Part shown: in pieces, positions 20,326-29,305 of the stretch
How positions within the stretch are numbered: position 1 is the stretch's first letter
Layout of the letters: every line of letters starts with the position of its first letter
Assembly (NCBI GenBank): GCA_001556025.1
Contig: LSIB01000190.1
Location: 107,001-171,000, forward strand
Length of the DNA stretch: 64,000 nucleotides
Direction: 5' to 3'
Source of the DNA: Rhizobiales bacterium CCH3-A5
Lineage (GTDB): Bacteria; Pseudomonadota; Alphaproteobacteria; Rhizobiales; Beijerinckiaceae
Notes under the pieces: generated by a model
What the model was told of the DNA's origin: nothing
What the model saw: the letters and a program-made list of their open reading frames with translations, nothing else
Database searches by the model: none
Translations under genes and position numbers: made by a program

Positions 20326-20444
20326 GGTGTCTCCTGATTGCAACGAAAAGGCGGGCGCCCGTCCGGGGCGTCCGCCGTCAACCGAGACCCGACATGGATG
20401 TTCCCCTGCGCGCTCGCAAGGGTCGTCGCGAGACAACGGCCACG

Positions 20445-20468
20445 AAAAAGGGGCCTCGCGGCCCCTTT
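20445..20468 (-). terminator. Intrinsic terminator after secB
   Basis: Read leftward, AAAGGGGCC and GGCCCCTTT pair with a 4-base loop and a run of T follows. It sits 26 bp after the secB stop. Confidence 0.85.
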
Positions 20469-20493
20469 CATGATCGTATCGTGACGACGGCGC

Positions 20494-20985
20494 TCAGGCG
20501 TTCGGCGCGCCGGCCTGAAGCTCCTGCAGCCGCTGCTGGAACAACTGGGCGAAGTCGATCGGCGGCACATAGAAGGGTGGGAAGCCGCCATTCTGCACGG
20601 CCTCGGCGATGATCTGGCGGGCGAAGGGGAAGAGCAGCCGCGCGCAGTCGATCACCAGCACCGGATGGATGTGTTCCTCGGGCACGTTGAGAAGCCGGAA
20701 CACGCCGCCATAGCTCAGATCGAAAGCAAACAGCGTCTCGCCGCCGAGTTCGGCCTTGCCCTCGAGGCGCAGCACGGTCTCGTAGTCGTTTTCGCCGAGG
20801 CCGTTGCTGGAGACGTTGACCTGCAGCGACATCTGCGGGCCCGTTTGCGCCTCCTGCTGGCCGAGCGCGCGCGGCGCCTTGGGGTTCTCGAACGAGAAAT
20901 CCTTGGTGTACTGGATCAGCGCGCTCATGCTCGGCGCGGCGTCGGCTGCGGCGGCTCCATTGCCGTTCGGAATGTCATTGGCCAT
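20494..20985 (-). CDS. secB: Protein-export chaperone SecB
   Basis: This tetrameric chaperone of 163 residues keeps preproteins unfolded and delivers them to SecA. Seen are YTKDFSFENPKAP near the N-terminus, VNVSSNGLGENDYETVLRLEG, LSYGGVFRLLNVPEEHIHPVLVIDCARLLFPFAR, and GGFPPFYVPPIDFAQLF, all SecB signatures. The ATG at 20985 (MANDIPNGN) matches the family length; an ATG at 20997 would add four residues. It is divergent from the Tim44-like gene. fxsA, often found between these two genes in relatives, is absent here. Confidence 0.96.
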   Translation of the reverse strand: MANDIPNGNGAAAADAAPSMSALIQYTKDFSFENPKAPRALGQQEAQTGPQMSLQVNVSSNGLGENDYETVLRLEGKAELGGETLFAFDLSYGGVFRLLNVPEEHIHPVLVIDCARLLFPFARQIIAEAVQNGGFPPFYVPPIDFAQLFQQRLQELQAGAPNA

Positions 20986-21276
20986 CGGCGCCACCATCGG
21001 TCTGCAAGCTGTCTCTCGGGAAATCCCGGACTGCCCGAAAGCGTCCGGAACTGCGCACCGCGTTCCGGTGCAAGGCGGGCGTCGGCTATCATGGACGCCC
21101 GCGCGGCACAAGAAGCCCGCCTTCACAAGGCAAGGGCGCTTCACAAGGAGAGGGGTGGATGTTACGAGCCTTGATCACCATATGAGGCTCAAGGCGGCGG
21201 CCGAATGCCCTTGCGGAACCTTTTTCGCGAGGAGCCGTTGGCCAAACGGTTCTCTGGAGCTCCGGATCAGGTTTCG

Positions 21277-22005
21277 ATGCAAGATTTCGACATTAAGACC
21301 CTGTTCTTCCTGGCGCTCGCGGTCTTCGTCGCCTGGAAGCTCCGTTCGGTGCTCGGCCAGAAAACCGGCAGCGAGCAGCCGCCGGTCGATCCGTTCGCGC
21401 GCCGCGAGACGCCGCCGATGCGCCCGGACCAGTCCACGCCTGGCGATGGCCGCCGTGACAACGTCATCCGCCTGCCCGGCGCCGCAGCAGATCCGGCGGC
21501 GGCCGTCGTGCCTGCGGCCGAGCGCTGGAAGGGCATCGCTCCGGCGGATTCGCCCGTGATCGCGGGCATCGAGGCGATCGTCAAACAGGAGCCGTCCTTC
21601 GATCCTCATGAGTTCCTCGGCGGGGCCAAGGCGGCTTATGAGACGATCGTGACCGCTTTCGCGCGCGGCGACCGCAAGACCCTCAAGGGTCTGCTCGCCA
21701 AGGAGGTCTATGACGGTTTCGAGATGGCGATCAGCGAGCGCGAAAAGCGTGGCGAAAAAGCCGAGAGCAATTTCGTCTCGATCGACAAGGCCCAGATCAT
21801 GGCCGTTGATGTGAAGGGCAAAACTGCGCAGGTGACGATCGCCTTCGATTCGCAGCTCATCAACGTCGTGCGCGACGCGCAAGGGGCAGTGGTGGATGGC
21901 AGCGCCGAGACGGTATCGGAGGTCAACGACATCTGGACCTTCTCGCGCCAGCTGGGCAGCCGCGATCCGAACTGGCTGCTGGTCGCGACCGAATCCGCTG
22001 CGTGA
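21277..22005 (+). CDS. Tim44-domain inner-membrane protein (TimA type)
   Basis: The 242-residue protein has an N-terminal membrane anchor (IKTLFFLALAVFVAWKLRSVLG), a proline- and charge-rich linker, and a C-terminal Tim44-like domain of about 140 residues (FLGGAKAAYETIVTAFARGDRKTL onward, ending DIWTFSRQLGSRDPNWLLVAT). Bacterial Tim44 proteins are membrane-associated with poorly known roles, possibly in envelope biogenesis. The ATG at 21277 is chosen because it places the anchor at the very N-terminus; an earlier ATG at 21205 exists. It overlaps mltA at GTGA. Confidence 0.9.
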   Translation: MQDFDIKTLFFLALAVFVAWKLRSVLGQKTGSEQPPVDPFARRETPPMRPDQSTPGDGRRDNVIRLPGAAADPAAAVVPAAERWKGIAPADSPVIAGIEAIVKQEPSFDPHEFLGGAKAAYETIVTAFARGDRKTLKGLLAKEVYDGFEMAISEREKRGEKAESNFVSIDKAQIMAVDVKGKTAQVTIAFDSQLINVVRDAQGAVVDGSAETVSEVNDIWTFSRQLGSRDPNWLLVATESAA

Positions 22006-23180
22006 TCCGTGGCGTCGGCCCTGCGCTGGCGCTGTTGTCGGGCTTTGCGTCCATGACCGGAGCTTTGGCGGATGCTCCGCCGCCACTGCCTGCCGGCGCG
22101 CGCGCCGAGCGCCTGTCGCCTGACGAGATCGCGGGTTGGCGCGACGACGACCAACGCGCCGCCCTGTCGATTTTTGCACGCGGCTGCATGGCCAGCCCGC
22201 CCTTGCGCGCGGGCGCGAAGACGCCGCCGGGGCTGGAGGAGGCCTGCGCGGCGGCGGTCGCCGCGGTCCGGCCCGGACCGGCGAACCGCGCTTCCATCCG
22301 TGCGTTCTTCGAGAGCCGCTTCGACTTCTGGCGCATCAGGCCTGCGGACGGCGCCATGGGCTTCATGACCGGCTATTTTGAGCCGGAATTCGAGGGTTCG
22401 CTGACTCGGTCGGACGCCTTCCCGACGCCGCTTTATGGCCGTCCCGCCGATCTCGTCACCCGCATGCCGGGCGACGACTGGCCCGGCCTCGACGCAAGCC
22501 TGACCTCGGCGCGGCGCACGCCAGCCGGTCTCGAACCCTATCCAGACCGCACCGCGATCGAGACCGGCGCGCTCGACGGCCAAAATCTCGAAATCCTCTG
22601 GATGCGCGATCCGGTCGACCGCTTCGTGCTGCAGGTCCAGGGCTCGGGCCGCATCCGGCTGCCCGACGGCAACGTCACGCGGCTGGTCTATGCCGGCCGC
22701 AACGGCCATCCCTACACTTCGCTTGGCCGCGTGCTCAGCCAGCGCGAGGCGATCCCGCCCGAGCAGATGACGATGGACCGGCTGATCGCGCGGCTGAAGG
22801 CCGATGCCGCCTTTGCCCGGGATCTGATCCGGCTCAATCGCTCCTTCGTCTTCTTTGCGCGGCGAGACGATCTCCCGCCCGACTCCGGGCCGATCGGCGG
22901 GGCGGGGCTGCCGCTGACGCCCCTGCGCTCGATCGCGATCGACCGGACGATCTGGCCCTATGGCCTACCCGTCTGGATCGACGCGACGATTCCGGGCGAT
23001 GACGGCGGCGCGGAGCGGCTGGCGAGATTGATGATCGCGCAGGACACCGGCTCGGCCATTCTCGGCCCGGCACGGATGGACCTGTTCGTCGGCTCGGGCG
23101 CAAAGGCCGGTCACCGCGCCGGGCTGATCCGGCATCCGGTCGACTTCATCGTGCTCTGGCCGCGAGGGGACAGGCGGTGA
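22002..23180 (+). CDS. mltA: Membrane-bound lytic transglycosylase MltA
   Basis: The 392-residue peptidoglycan lytic transglycosylase cleaves glycan strands to give anhydromuropeptides. The GTG start overlaps the previous stop, and residues 1-24 look like a signal sequence ending in GALA. MGFMTGYFEPEFEGS, the DRFVLQVQGSGRI segment, GRNGHPYTSLGR and the C-terminal 3D domain (LMIAQDTGSAI, GPARMDLFVGSG) with catalytic aspartate are visible. No lipobox cysteine is obvious, so it may be periplasmic rather than a lipoprotein. The Smr gene starts inside its last codons. Confidence 0.93.
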   Translation: MIRGVGPALALLSGFASMTGALADAPPPLPAGARAERLSPDEIAGWRDDDQRAALSIFARGCMASPPLRAGAKTPPGLEEACAAAVAAVRPGPANRASIRAFFESRFDFWRIRPADGAMGFMTGYFEPEFEGSLTRSDAFPTPLYGRPADLVTRMPGDDWPGLDASLTSARRTPAGLEPYPDRTAIETGALDGQNLEILWMRDPVDRFVLQVQGSGRIRLPDGNVTRLVYAGRNGHPYTSLGRVLSQREAIPPEQMTMDRLIARLKADAAFARDLIRLNRSFVFFARRDDLPPDSGPIGGAGLPLTPLRSIAIDRTIWPYGLPVWIDATIPGDDGGAERLARLMIAQDTGSAILGPARMDLFVGSGAKAGHRAGLIRHPVDFIVLWPRGDRR

Positions 23181-23740
23181 CCCTGCGGCGCAGGGGCAAG
23201 GTGCTGAGCGCAGCCGATATCGCGCTCTGGCGTGAGGTCGCGCGCTCGGTGAAGCCGCTGCCAGGCCGCGCGCCGCTCCCACCGGAAGAGCCTGCGCCGA
23301 TGCCGCCGGCAGCCGGCGACCGGGCTGCGCCGGCGACGACACTGCCTGCGCAGGCGCTGCCGACCCTCGCGAAACCCGCAGCCCCGCCGCTCGCCCCGCT
23401 GGAGCGCCGCCTGCGCACCCAGCTCCGGCGCGGGCAGCAACCGGTCGAGGCGGTGATCGACCTGCACGGCATGCGCCAGGACGAGGCTCACCACGCCCTG
23501 CGCGCCTTCCTGCGCCGCGAGCAGGCGCGCGGCTGCAAGCTCGCACTGGTGGTCACAGGAAAAGGCGCGGCGGGCGATGCCGTGTTCGGCGAGGAACGCG
23601 GCGTGCTGAAGCGCAGCGTGCCGCATTGGCTGCGCCTGCCGGACCTCAGGCCGCTGGTGGTGGGCTTCGAGGAGGCGCAGCCGCGCCATGGCGGGTCGGG
23701 CGCGCTCTATATCCGCCTGCGCCGCAGCCGCGAGCTGTGA
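23177..23740 (+). CDS. Smr-domain protein
   Basis: The 187-residue protein has a basic, alanine/proline-rich N-terminal half and a C-terminal Smr (MutS2-related) domain. The motifs AVIDLHGMRQDEAHHAL and LALVVTGKG are the DLHG and TG-x-G signatures of this nuclease-like fold, which can nick DNA or cleave RNA. Four-base overlap with mltA shows co-transcription; this Smr-after-mltA order is common in Hyphomicrobiales. The cellular substrate is unknown. Confidence 0.9.
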   Translation: MTLRRRGKVLSAADIALWREVARSVKPLPGRAPLPPEEPAPMPPAAGDRAAPATTLPAQALPTLAKPAAPPLAPLERRLRTQLRRGQQPVEAVIDLHGMRQDEAHHALRAFLRREQARGCKLALVVTGKGAAGDAVFGEERGVLKRSVPHWLRLPDLRPLVVGFEEAQPRHGGSGALYIRLRRSREL

Positions 23741-23744
23741 GCCG

Positions 23745-24131
23745 ATGACGCCCTTCGGCCAGCGCGTGCGGGACTTGCGGGCGCAGCGCGGCGTCACGCT
23801 GGCGCAGATGGCCGACGCGCTGGGCGTGACGCCAGCCTATCTCTCGGCGCTCGAGCACGGCAAGCGCGGCCGGCCGACCTTCACGTTGATCCAGGGAGCG
23901 ATCCATGTGCTCGGCGTGATCTGGGACGAAGCCGACGAGCTGGTGCGGCTGGCCGATCTTTCCCATCCGCGCGTCGTCGTCGATACCGCCGGGCTGGAGC
24001 CCGAGGCGACGCTGCTCGCCAACCGCCTCGCCCGCGAGATCGGCGCGCTGGAGCCGGACGTCCTGCGGCGACTCTGCGCCGTGCTGGACGAGGCCGCGGC
24101 CAGCCGGATCGGGTCGGACAAGCCGGCTTGA
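23745..24131 (+). CDS. XRE-family transcriptional regulator
   Basis: The 128-residue protein has an N-terminal Cro/C1-type helix-turn-helix: RVRDLRAQRGVTLAQMADALGVTPAYLSALEHGKRGRP at residues about 6-43. A helical C-terminal part (GLEPEATLLANRLAREI) may dimerise. It starts 4 bp after the Smr gene, so it is the last gene of the Tim44-mltA-Smr operon. Its targets are not evident from the sequence. Confidence 0.9.
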   Translation: MTPFGQRVRDLRAQRGVTLAQMADALGVTPAYLSALEHGKRGRPTFTLIQGAIHVLGVIWDEADELVRLADLSHPRVVVDTAGLEPEATLLANRLAREIGALEPDVLRRLCAVLDEAAASRIGSDKPA

Positions 24132-24197
24132 CCCCGCGACAGGCGGATGCGACACGCCGCCCAGCCAATCCTCATCCCATCAGCACTTGGACCGCCC

Positions 24198-25196
24198 ATG
24201 ACCAGCTCGCGCACCGACGTCCTCGCTCTCGGCAACGCCATCGTCGACGTCATCGCCTCGGCGGAAGAGGATTTTCTCAGCGCACATGGCCTGACCAAGG
24301 GCGCGATGGCGCTGATCGACGAGCCCCGCGCCGAGGCGCTCTACCGCGCCATGGGTCCGGGCAAGGTCATCTCGGGCGGCTCAGCCGCCAACACCATCGC
24401 GGGCCTCGCCTCCTTCGGGGGCAAGGGCGCTTTCATCGGCAAGGTCAAGGACGACGAACTCGGCAGGCTCTATCGCCATGATCTGACCTCGCTCGGCGTC
24501 GCTTTTGATACCGCTTTCGCCACGGAAGGCCCGGCCACGGCGCGCTCTTTCATCATCGTCACGCCCGATGGCGAGCGCACGATGAACACCTATCTCGGCG
24601 CCTGCCAGGGCCTTTCCGTCGCCGATGTCGATCAGAAAGCCGTCGAAAACGCCGACATCATCTATCTCGAAGGCTATCTCTGGGACCCTCCGGCGGCGAA
24701 GGACGCCTTCCGCAAGGCCTCCGAGATCGCCCACAAGGCCGGCGGCAAGGTCGCGATCACGCTGTCGGATTCCTTCTGCGTCGATCGCTATCGCGACGAG
24801 TTTTTGGGCCTGGTGCGCAACCGCATGGTCGATATCGTCTTCGCCAACGAGCACGAGCTGAAGAGCCTCTACCAGGCGTCGTCGTTCGACGATGCACTCG
24901 CCGCGTTGCGCGCCGAGAACATCCTCGCCGTGGTGACGCGCTCGGAAAAGGGCGCGCTCGCGGTGACGCCCGACGGGATCGTCGAGGAGCCGGTGTTCCC
25001 GGTGACGCGCGTCGTCGATGCGACGGGCGCGGGCGACCTCTTCGCAGCGGGCTTTCTGTTTGGCCTGACCTCGAACCGCGAGGTCCGCGATTCGCTGCGT
25101 CTGGGCGCGCTCGCAGCGGCCGAGATCATCAGCCATGTCGGCGCAAGGCCTGATGTGAGCCTGAAGACGCTGGCGGGGAATGAAGGGCTGCTGTGA
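24198..25196 (+). CDS. PfkB-family carbohydrate kinase, probable adenosine kinase
   Basis: The 332-residue ribokinase-fold enzyme begins VLALGNAIVDVIASAE, contains GGSAANTIAGLASFGGKGAFIGKV (substrate-binding GG-x-AAN), and ends with VVDATGAGDLFAAGFLFGL, whose DATGAGD aspartate is the catalytic base and anion hole. Rhizobial proteins of this type are annotated as adenosine kinase (salvage of adenosine to AMP). That would fit with ahcY elsewhere in the window, which produces adenosine. The substrate is inferred. Confidence 0.85.
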   Translation: MTSSRTDVLALGNAIVDVIASAEEDFLSAHGLTKGAMALIDEPRAEALYRAMGPGKVISGGSAANTIAGLASFGGKGAFIGKVKDDELGRLYRHDLTSLGVAFDTAFATEGPATARSFIIVTPDGERTMNTYLGACQGLSVADVDQKAVENADIIYLEGYLWDPPAAKDAFRKASEIAHKAGGKVAITLSDSFCVDRYRDEFLGLVRNRMVDIVFANEHELKSLYQASSFDDALAALRAENILAVVTRSEKGALAVTPDGIVEEPVFPVTRVVDATGAGDLFAAGFLFGLTSNREVRDSLRLGALAAAEIISHVGARPDVSLKTLAGNEGLL

Positions 25197-25224
25197 GCGT
25201 CGGCAGATTTTGAGTCCGGCGCGG

Positions 25225-25365
25225 GGAACCCTCTCCCGTAGGGAGAGGGCAGGGTGAGGGGTCGGCCCTTCAACCAGTGAGACTGGTCCTGTCCGCACGC
25301 CCGTTCAGGCAAATCTTGAAACGTCCGTCACCTCACCCTGCCCTCTCCTTACAGGAGAGGGGTTC
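25225..25365. repeat. Long inverted intergenic repeat, family 1, copy A
   Basis: The arm at 25225-25261 is complementary with few mismatches to the arm at 25331-25365. Each arm is itself a hairpin (CCTCTCCC-gta-GGGAGAGG type in the left arm). The element sits between two convergent genes and may end transcription from both sides. A second copy lies at 54905-55059. Confidence 0.85.
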
Positions 25366-25379
25366 TTCCAGTGCCCCCC

Positions 25380-26015
25380 TCAATACAGCGTCGCCTTGAC
25401 CCGCTCCGGCAGCGCCTTGTCGTAGGCCTCGCCGTCAAACGTCTCGACCGCGTCGTTCTTGGCCGTGATGTTGCGCAGGATCGCGCCGGCGCTCGGCACG
25501 TCGCCTCTGGCGACATGGGTCGCGGGGTTCCACAGGTCGGCGCGCACGACGGCGCGCGAGCACTGGAAGTAGACATGGCTGACATGGACGACGATGACGC
25601 AGGCCGGCAGCTTCCCAGCCATCTCGAACGACGCGCACAACTCAGGGTCGTCCGATAGCGTCGCCGTTCCGTTGACGCGCAGCGTCTCGCCGTAACCGGG
25701 GATCAGGAAGAGCATTCCGACTCTGGGATCGGACAGGATATTCTTCAACGAATCCAGCCGGTTATTGCCTCTTCGGTCTGGAATTAGCAGCGTTTTGGCG
25801 TCCCTGATCCGGACGAAACCCGGCTGATCCCCGCGCGGCGAGCAATCCAGGCCGTCAGGACCGCTGGTCGCGAGCAGCATGAAGGGCGAGGCCTGGATCA
25901 GCGGGCCGTAATTCTCGTCGACATGGTCGATCTCCTTGTGGATCGACGCCGGCGCGGGCGGGTTCGGGTAGAGCGCCGCGAGCGCGTCGAGGGAGGTGAT
26001 GGTGTGGTCTGTCAT
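25380..26015 (-). CDS. PPOX-class FMN-dependent flavoprotein (pyridoxamine-phosphate-oxidase fold)
   Basis: The 211-residue protein has the split-barrel FMN-binding fold: FMLLATSGPDGLDCSPRGDQPGFVRI, then LLIPDRRGNNRLDSLKNIL, then VGMLFLIPGYGETLRVNG. This order matches the MSMEG_1061-like family rather than the true pyridoxine oxidase PdxH. The ATG at 26015 gives MTDHTITSLDAL. The substrate is unknown; an FMN- or F420-type redox role is possible. It lies downstream of pnp on the same strand but is separated by a strong terminator. Confidence 0.87.
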   Translation of the reverse strand: MTDHTITSLDALAALYPNPPAPASIHKEIDHVDENYGPLIQASPFMLLATSGPDGLDCSPRGDQPGFVRIRDAKTLLIPDRRGNNRLDSLKNILSDPRVGMLFLIPGYGETLRVNGTATLSDDPELCASFEMAGKLPACVIVVHVSHVYFQCSRAVVRADLWNPATHVARGDVPSAGAILRNITAKNDAVETFDGEAYDKALPERVKATLY

Positions 26016-26044
26016 TCTCAAGCCTCTCGCGTCCTGGCCGGTCC

Positions 26045-26080
26045 AAACGAAAACGCCCCGCACCTTGCGATGCGGGGCGT
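26045..26080 (-). terminator. Intrinsic terminator after pnp
   Basis: Read leftward, a 10-bp stem (ACGCCCCGCA pairing with TGCGGGGCGT, 8-base loop) is followed by TTTTCGTTT. It ends the pnp transcript before the PPOX gene. Confidence 0.9.
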
Positions 26081-26083
26081 CAT

Positions 26084-26097
26084 GATTCACGTGAAAC
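26084..26097. promoter_or_regulatory. parS-like site after pnp
   Basis: GATTCACGTGAAAC has one mismatch to the 14-base parS core, the same variant as the copy in the predicted origin. It lies between the pnp stop and its terminator, 10.4 kb from the origin. Confidence 0.65.
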
Positions 26098-26106
26098 GCT
26101 TCAGCC

Positions 26107-28272
26107 TCACTCGGCCGCGCGCTCGCGGCTCTTCTCCGCCTCGCGGGCGGCCTTCAGCTTCTCGGTCAGGTCCTCGCCGGTCTCCTGGTCGACGACCTTC
26201 ATCGACAGGCGGATCTTTCCGCGCTCGTCCTGGCCCAGGAACTTGACCTTGACCTTGTCGCCTTCCTTGACGACGTCCGAGACCTTCTGGACGCGCTGGG
26301 CGGCGAGTTCGGAGATGTGGACGAGGCCGTCCTTGGCGCCGAAGAAGTTCACGAAGGCGCCGAACTCCATGATCTTCACCACGGTGCCGTCATAGATCAT
26401 GCCCGGCTCGGCCTCCGAGACGATCGACTTGATCCACTTGATCGCGGCTTCGATCGACTTGCCGTCGGCCGAGGCGATCTTGATCGTGCCGTCATCCTCG
26501 ATGTTGACCTTTGCGCCGGTCTTCTCGACGATCTCGCGGATGACCTTGCCGCCGGAGCCGATGACTTCGCGGATCTTGTCGACCGGTATCTTCATCGTCT
26601 CGATGCGCGGGGCGTATTCGCCGAGCTGGCCGCGCGAGGTCGAGAGCGCCTTGTTCATCTCGCCGAGAATGTAATCGCGCCCGCCCTTGGCCTGGTCGAG
26701 GGCGACCTTCATGATCTCCTCGGTGATGCCGGCGATCTTGATGTCCATCTGCAGCGAGGTGATGCCCTCGGCGGTGCCGGCGACCTTGAAGTCCATGTCG
26801 CCGAGATGGTCCTCGTCGCCGAGGATGTCGGACAGCACCGCGAAGCGCTCGCCTTCCAGGATCAGGCCCATGGCGATGCCCGCGACCGGAGCCTTCAGCG
26901 GCACGCCGGCGTCCATGAGGGCGAGCGAGGTGCCGCAGACCGTGGCCATCGAGGAGGAGCCGTTCGACTCTGTGATTTCCGAGACGACGCGGATCGTGTA
27001 GGGGAACTCGGACTTCGCCGGCAGCATCGGCCGGATGGCGCGCCAGGCGAGCTTGCCATGGCCGATCTCGCGGCGGCCGGGCGAGCCCATGCGGCCGGCT
27101 TCACCCACCGAATAGGGGGGGAAGTTGTAGTGCAGCAGGAAGGTCTCCTTGTAGGTACCTTCCAGCGAATCGATGAACTGCTCGTCGTCGCCGGTGCCTA
27201 GCGTGGTCACGACCAGCGCCTGCGTCTCGCCGCGGGTGAACAGAGCCGAGCCATGGGTGCGCGGCAGGATGCCGGCCTCCGAGACGATCTTGCGGACTGT
27301 CTTAAGGTCGCGGCCGTCGATGCGCACGCCGTCGTCGAGGATGGTCCAGCGCACGACCTTGGCCTGCGCCTCCTTGAACTGGCCTGCGACCTGCTCCTTG
27401 GAGAAGGTGGTGACGCCGTCCGGCGTCTCGGAGACGAGCGCCTGCACCTTGGCCTTGGCGGCGTCGAGCGCCTTGTAGCGTTCGGCCTTGGTCGTGATCT
27501 TGTAGGCGGCGCGGATATCGGCGTCGACCAGCTTGAGCACGGCGTCGAGCACGACCGAGTTGTCGGCCGGCACATAGTCGCGCGGCTCCTTGGCCGCCTT
27601 CTCGGCCAGGCGGATGATCGCGTCGATCACCGGCTGGAAGTGCTTGTGGCCGAACATCACCGCGCCGAGCATGACGTCCTCGGAGAGCTGCTTTGCTTCC
27701 GACTCGACCATCAGCACGGCGTCGGGAGTACCGGCGACGACGAGATCGAGCTGCGATTCCTTGATCTCGTCGACCAGCGGGTTGAGCTTGTAGGCGCCGT
27801 CGAAATAGCCGACGCGGGCCGCGCCGACCGGGCCGGTGAACGGCACGCCAGACAGCGTCAGGGCGGCGGAGGCGGCGACCATCGCGACGATGTCGGGGTC
27901 GTTCTCGAGGTCATGCTGCAGCACGGTGCAGACGACCTGCGTCTCGTTGCGGTAGCCCTCGACGAAGAGCGGGCGGATCGGCCGGTCGATCAGGCGCGAG
28001 ACCAGCGTCTCCTTCTCGGTCGGGCGGCCTTCGCGCTTGAAATAGCCGCCGGGAATGCGGCCGGCGGCGAAGGTCTTCTCCTGATAGTTCACCGTGAGCG
28101 GGAAGAAGTCGATCCCGGGCTTGGGCGACTTGGCGGAGACGACGGTCGCGAGCACGACGGTCTCGCCATAGGTCGCCAGCACCGCGGCGTCGGCCTGGCG
28201 GGCGATCTTGCCGGTTTCGAGCACGAGCTTGCGCCCGCCCCACATCAATTCTTCGGTCTGGACATCGAACAT
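26107..28272 (-). CDS. pnp: Polyribonucleotide nucleotidyltransferase (PNPase)
   Basis: The 721-residue phosphorolytic 3'-5' exoribonuclease is part of the RNA degradosome. Two RNase PH domains flank a helical domain ([21 protein letters not shown] at the start; [20 protein letters not shown] catalytic region in the second). A KH domain ([20 protein letters not shown]) and an S1 domain ([19 protein letters not shown]) follow. The start at 28272 is chosen because family similarity begins there; an upstream extension would be unlike PNPase. rpsO lies 299 bp upstream in the usual rpsO-pnp order. Confidence 0.97.
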   Translation of the reverse strand: MFDVQTEELMWGGRKLVLETGKIARQADAAVLATYGETVVLATVVSAKSPKPGIDFFPLTVNYQEKTFAAGRIPGGYFKREGRPTEKETLVSRLIDRPIRPLFVEGYRNETQVVCTVLQHDLENDPDIVAMVAASAALTLSGVPFTGPVGAARVGYFDGAYKLNPLVDEIKESQLDLVVAGTPDAVLMVESEAKQLSEDVMLGAVMFGHKHFQPVIDAIIRLAEKAAKEPRDYVPADNSVVLDAVLKLVDADIRAAYKITTKAERYKALDAAKAKVQALVSETPDGVTTFSKEQVAGQFKEAQAKVVRWTILDDGVRIDGRDLKTVRKIVSEAGILPRTHGSALFTRGETQALVVTTLGTGDDEQFIDSLEGTYKETFLLHYNFPPYSVGEAGRMGSPGRREIGHGKLAWRAIRPMLPAKSEFPYTIRVVSEITESNGSSSMATVCGTSLALMDAGVPLKAPVAGIAMGLILEGERFAVLSDILGDEDHLGDMDFKVAGTAEGITSLQMDIKIAGITEEIMKVALDQAKGGRDYILGEMNKALSTSRGQLGEYAPRIETMKIPVDKIREVIGSGGKVIREIVEKTGAKVNIEDDGTIKIASADGKSIEAAIKWIKSIVSEAEPGMIYDGTVVKIMEFGAFVNFFGAKDGLVHISELAAQRVQKVSDVVKEGDKVKVKFLGQDERGKIRLSMKVVDQETGEDLTEKLKAAREAEKSRERAAE

Positions 28273-28530
28273 GGATTTTTCTTTCGGATCGGATTTCGAC
28301 CCGTCCGGGGTCTTCTGGCCCATAGGCAAGACGACGAAGCGCTCGGTGTGCTGGTGGTGTCCGCGCCCGAGCGCTCGGCAATCCTGCCATGGGCGCAAAG
28401 GACGCCCGGCGGGTCATGCGGGGAGGCCGCCCCATGCGGGCCCCGCGCTGACATCGGGAGACGCCGCCCCATTGCGGCGCGCTTCCGAACTTGGTCTTGG
28501 CTTGGTTCTTGTGCTTGCTTCTTGCAGAAC

Positions 28531-28556
28531 CGCCCGGAGCGGGGTCGCACCGGGCG
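28531..28556 (-). terminator. Possible hairpin after rpsO
   Basis: CGCCCGG pairs with CCGGGCG across a 12-base loop just after the rpsO stop. There is no strong T tract, so it may be an attenuator or processing stem between rpsO and pnp. The rest of the rpsO-pnp gap (28273-28530) shows no gene. Confidence 0.35.
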
Positions 28557-28571
28557 TGAAAGTCGCGTCGA

Positions 28572-28841
28572 TCAGCGGCGGATGCCGAGCTTCTCGATCA
28601 GGGTCCTGTAGCGCGGCTCGCTCTTGCTCTTCAGGTAGTCGAGCAACGAACGGCGCTGCGAGACCATCTTGAGCAGGCCGCGACGCGAGTGGTTGTCCTT
28701 GACATGGGACTTGAAGTGGCCGGTCAGGTTGTTGATGCGCTCCGTCAGGATCGCGACCTGGACTTCCGGCGAGCCGGTGTCGTTCGGCTTCGTGGCATGC
28801 TCTTTCAGGAGCGCGGTCTTGCGCTCGGCCGTAATCGACAT
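28572..28841 (-). CDS. rpsO: 30S ribosomal protein S15
   Basis: The 89-residue protein binds 16S rRNA at the junction of helices 20-22 early in small-subunit assembly. [26 protein letters not shown] and [18 protein letters not shown] are diagnostic, and the length is the universal 89. It is followed by pnp, as in most proteobacteria. Confidence 0.98.
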   Translation of the reverse strand: MSITAERKTALLKEHATKPNDTGSPEVQVAILTERINNLTGHFKSHVKDNHSRRGLLKMVSQRRSLLDYLKSKSEPRYRTLIEKLGIRR

Positions 28842-29083
28842 CGTGTGATCCTTCGGTTGGATGTTGATCTGGCGGGCCGCGGCCGGGATGTCGTCCAGCA
28901 GGGTCCGGGGTCCACGGGCGCCCTCATCGCGGAGAGGCCGTGCAGCCGACTGTCTAAGGCCGGTTGGTTGGGGCTATACACGAAATCAGGGGAAAGGCCA
29001 GCCTTTCGCCATGACTGTCGCGCCTGCGGGAACATCGTCGCCGAGCGGGTGTTGAGTCGGCAGTTCGCGTTCGGGAGCGCCTC

Positions 29084-29305
29084 ATGCCGCAGTCGTCAAA
29101 GGACAGGCTCATCATTGCCCTGTCGGCCCAGCTTCAGGCCGAGCGCGAGACGCGCGCGGCGCTCGGGGCCGCGCTCGCCAACGGCCCGATCGACCGCGAG
29201 GTCATACTCGCCATCCTGGGCGACCCGGTTCCGGTCGTGACCGCCGACGAAATTGCTCGTGCCGATCGGCTCACTGCTGGCCGGCATCTGCGCGAGGTCG
29301 CCTGA
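29084..29305 (+). CDS. Small unknown protein coupled to Ku
   Basis: A 73-residue reading frame beginning MPQSSKDRLIIALSAQLQAE, mostly predicted helical, with PIDREVILAILGDPVP in the centre. I do not recognise a family. GGGAG lies 6 bp upstream of the ATG, and its stop overlaps the ku start (TGATG), so translational coupling is likely. It has no cysteine, no membrane segment and no signal peptide. The coupling suggests a role in, or regulation of, end joining, but this is inference; a non-functional leader frame cannot be excluded. Confidence 0.6.
   Translation: MPQSSKDRLIIALSAQLQAERETRAALGAALANGPIDREVILAILGDPVPVVTADEIARADRLTAGRHLREVA

Noticed and set aside
25225..25365. A CRISPR array or IS end
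   Set aside because: There are only two inverted arms, not regular direct repeats with spacers, and no transposase or cas gene is present.
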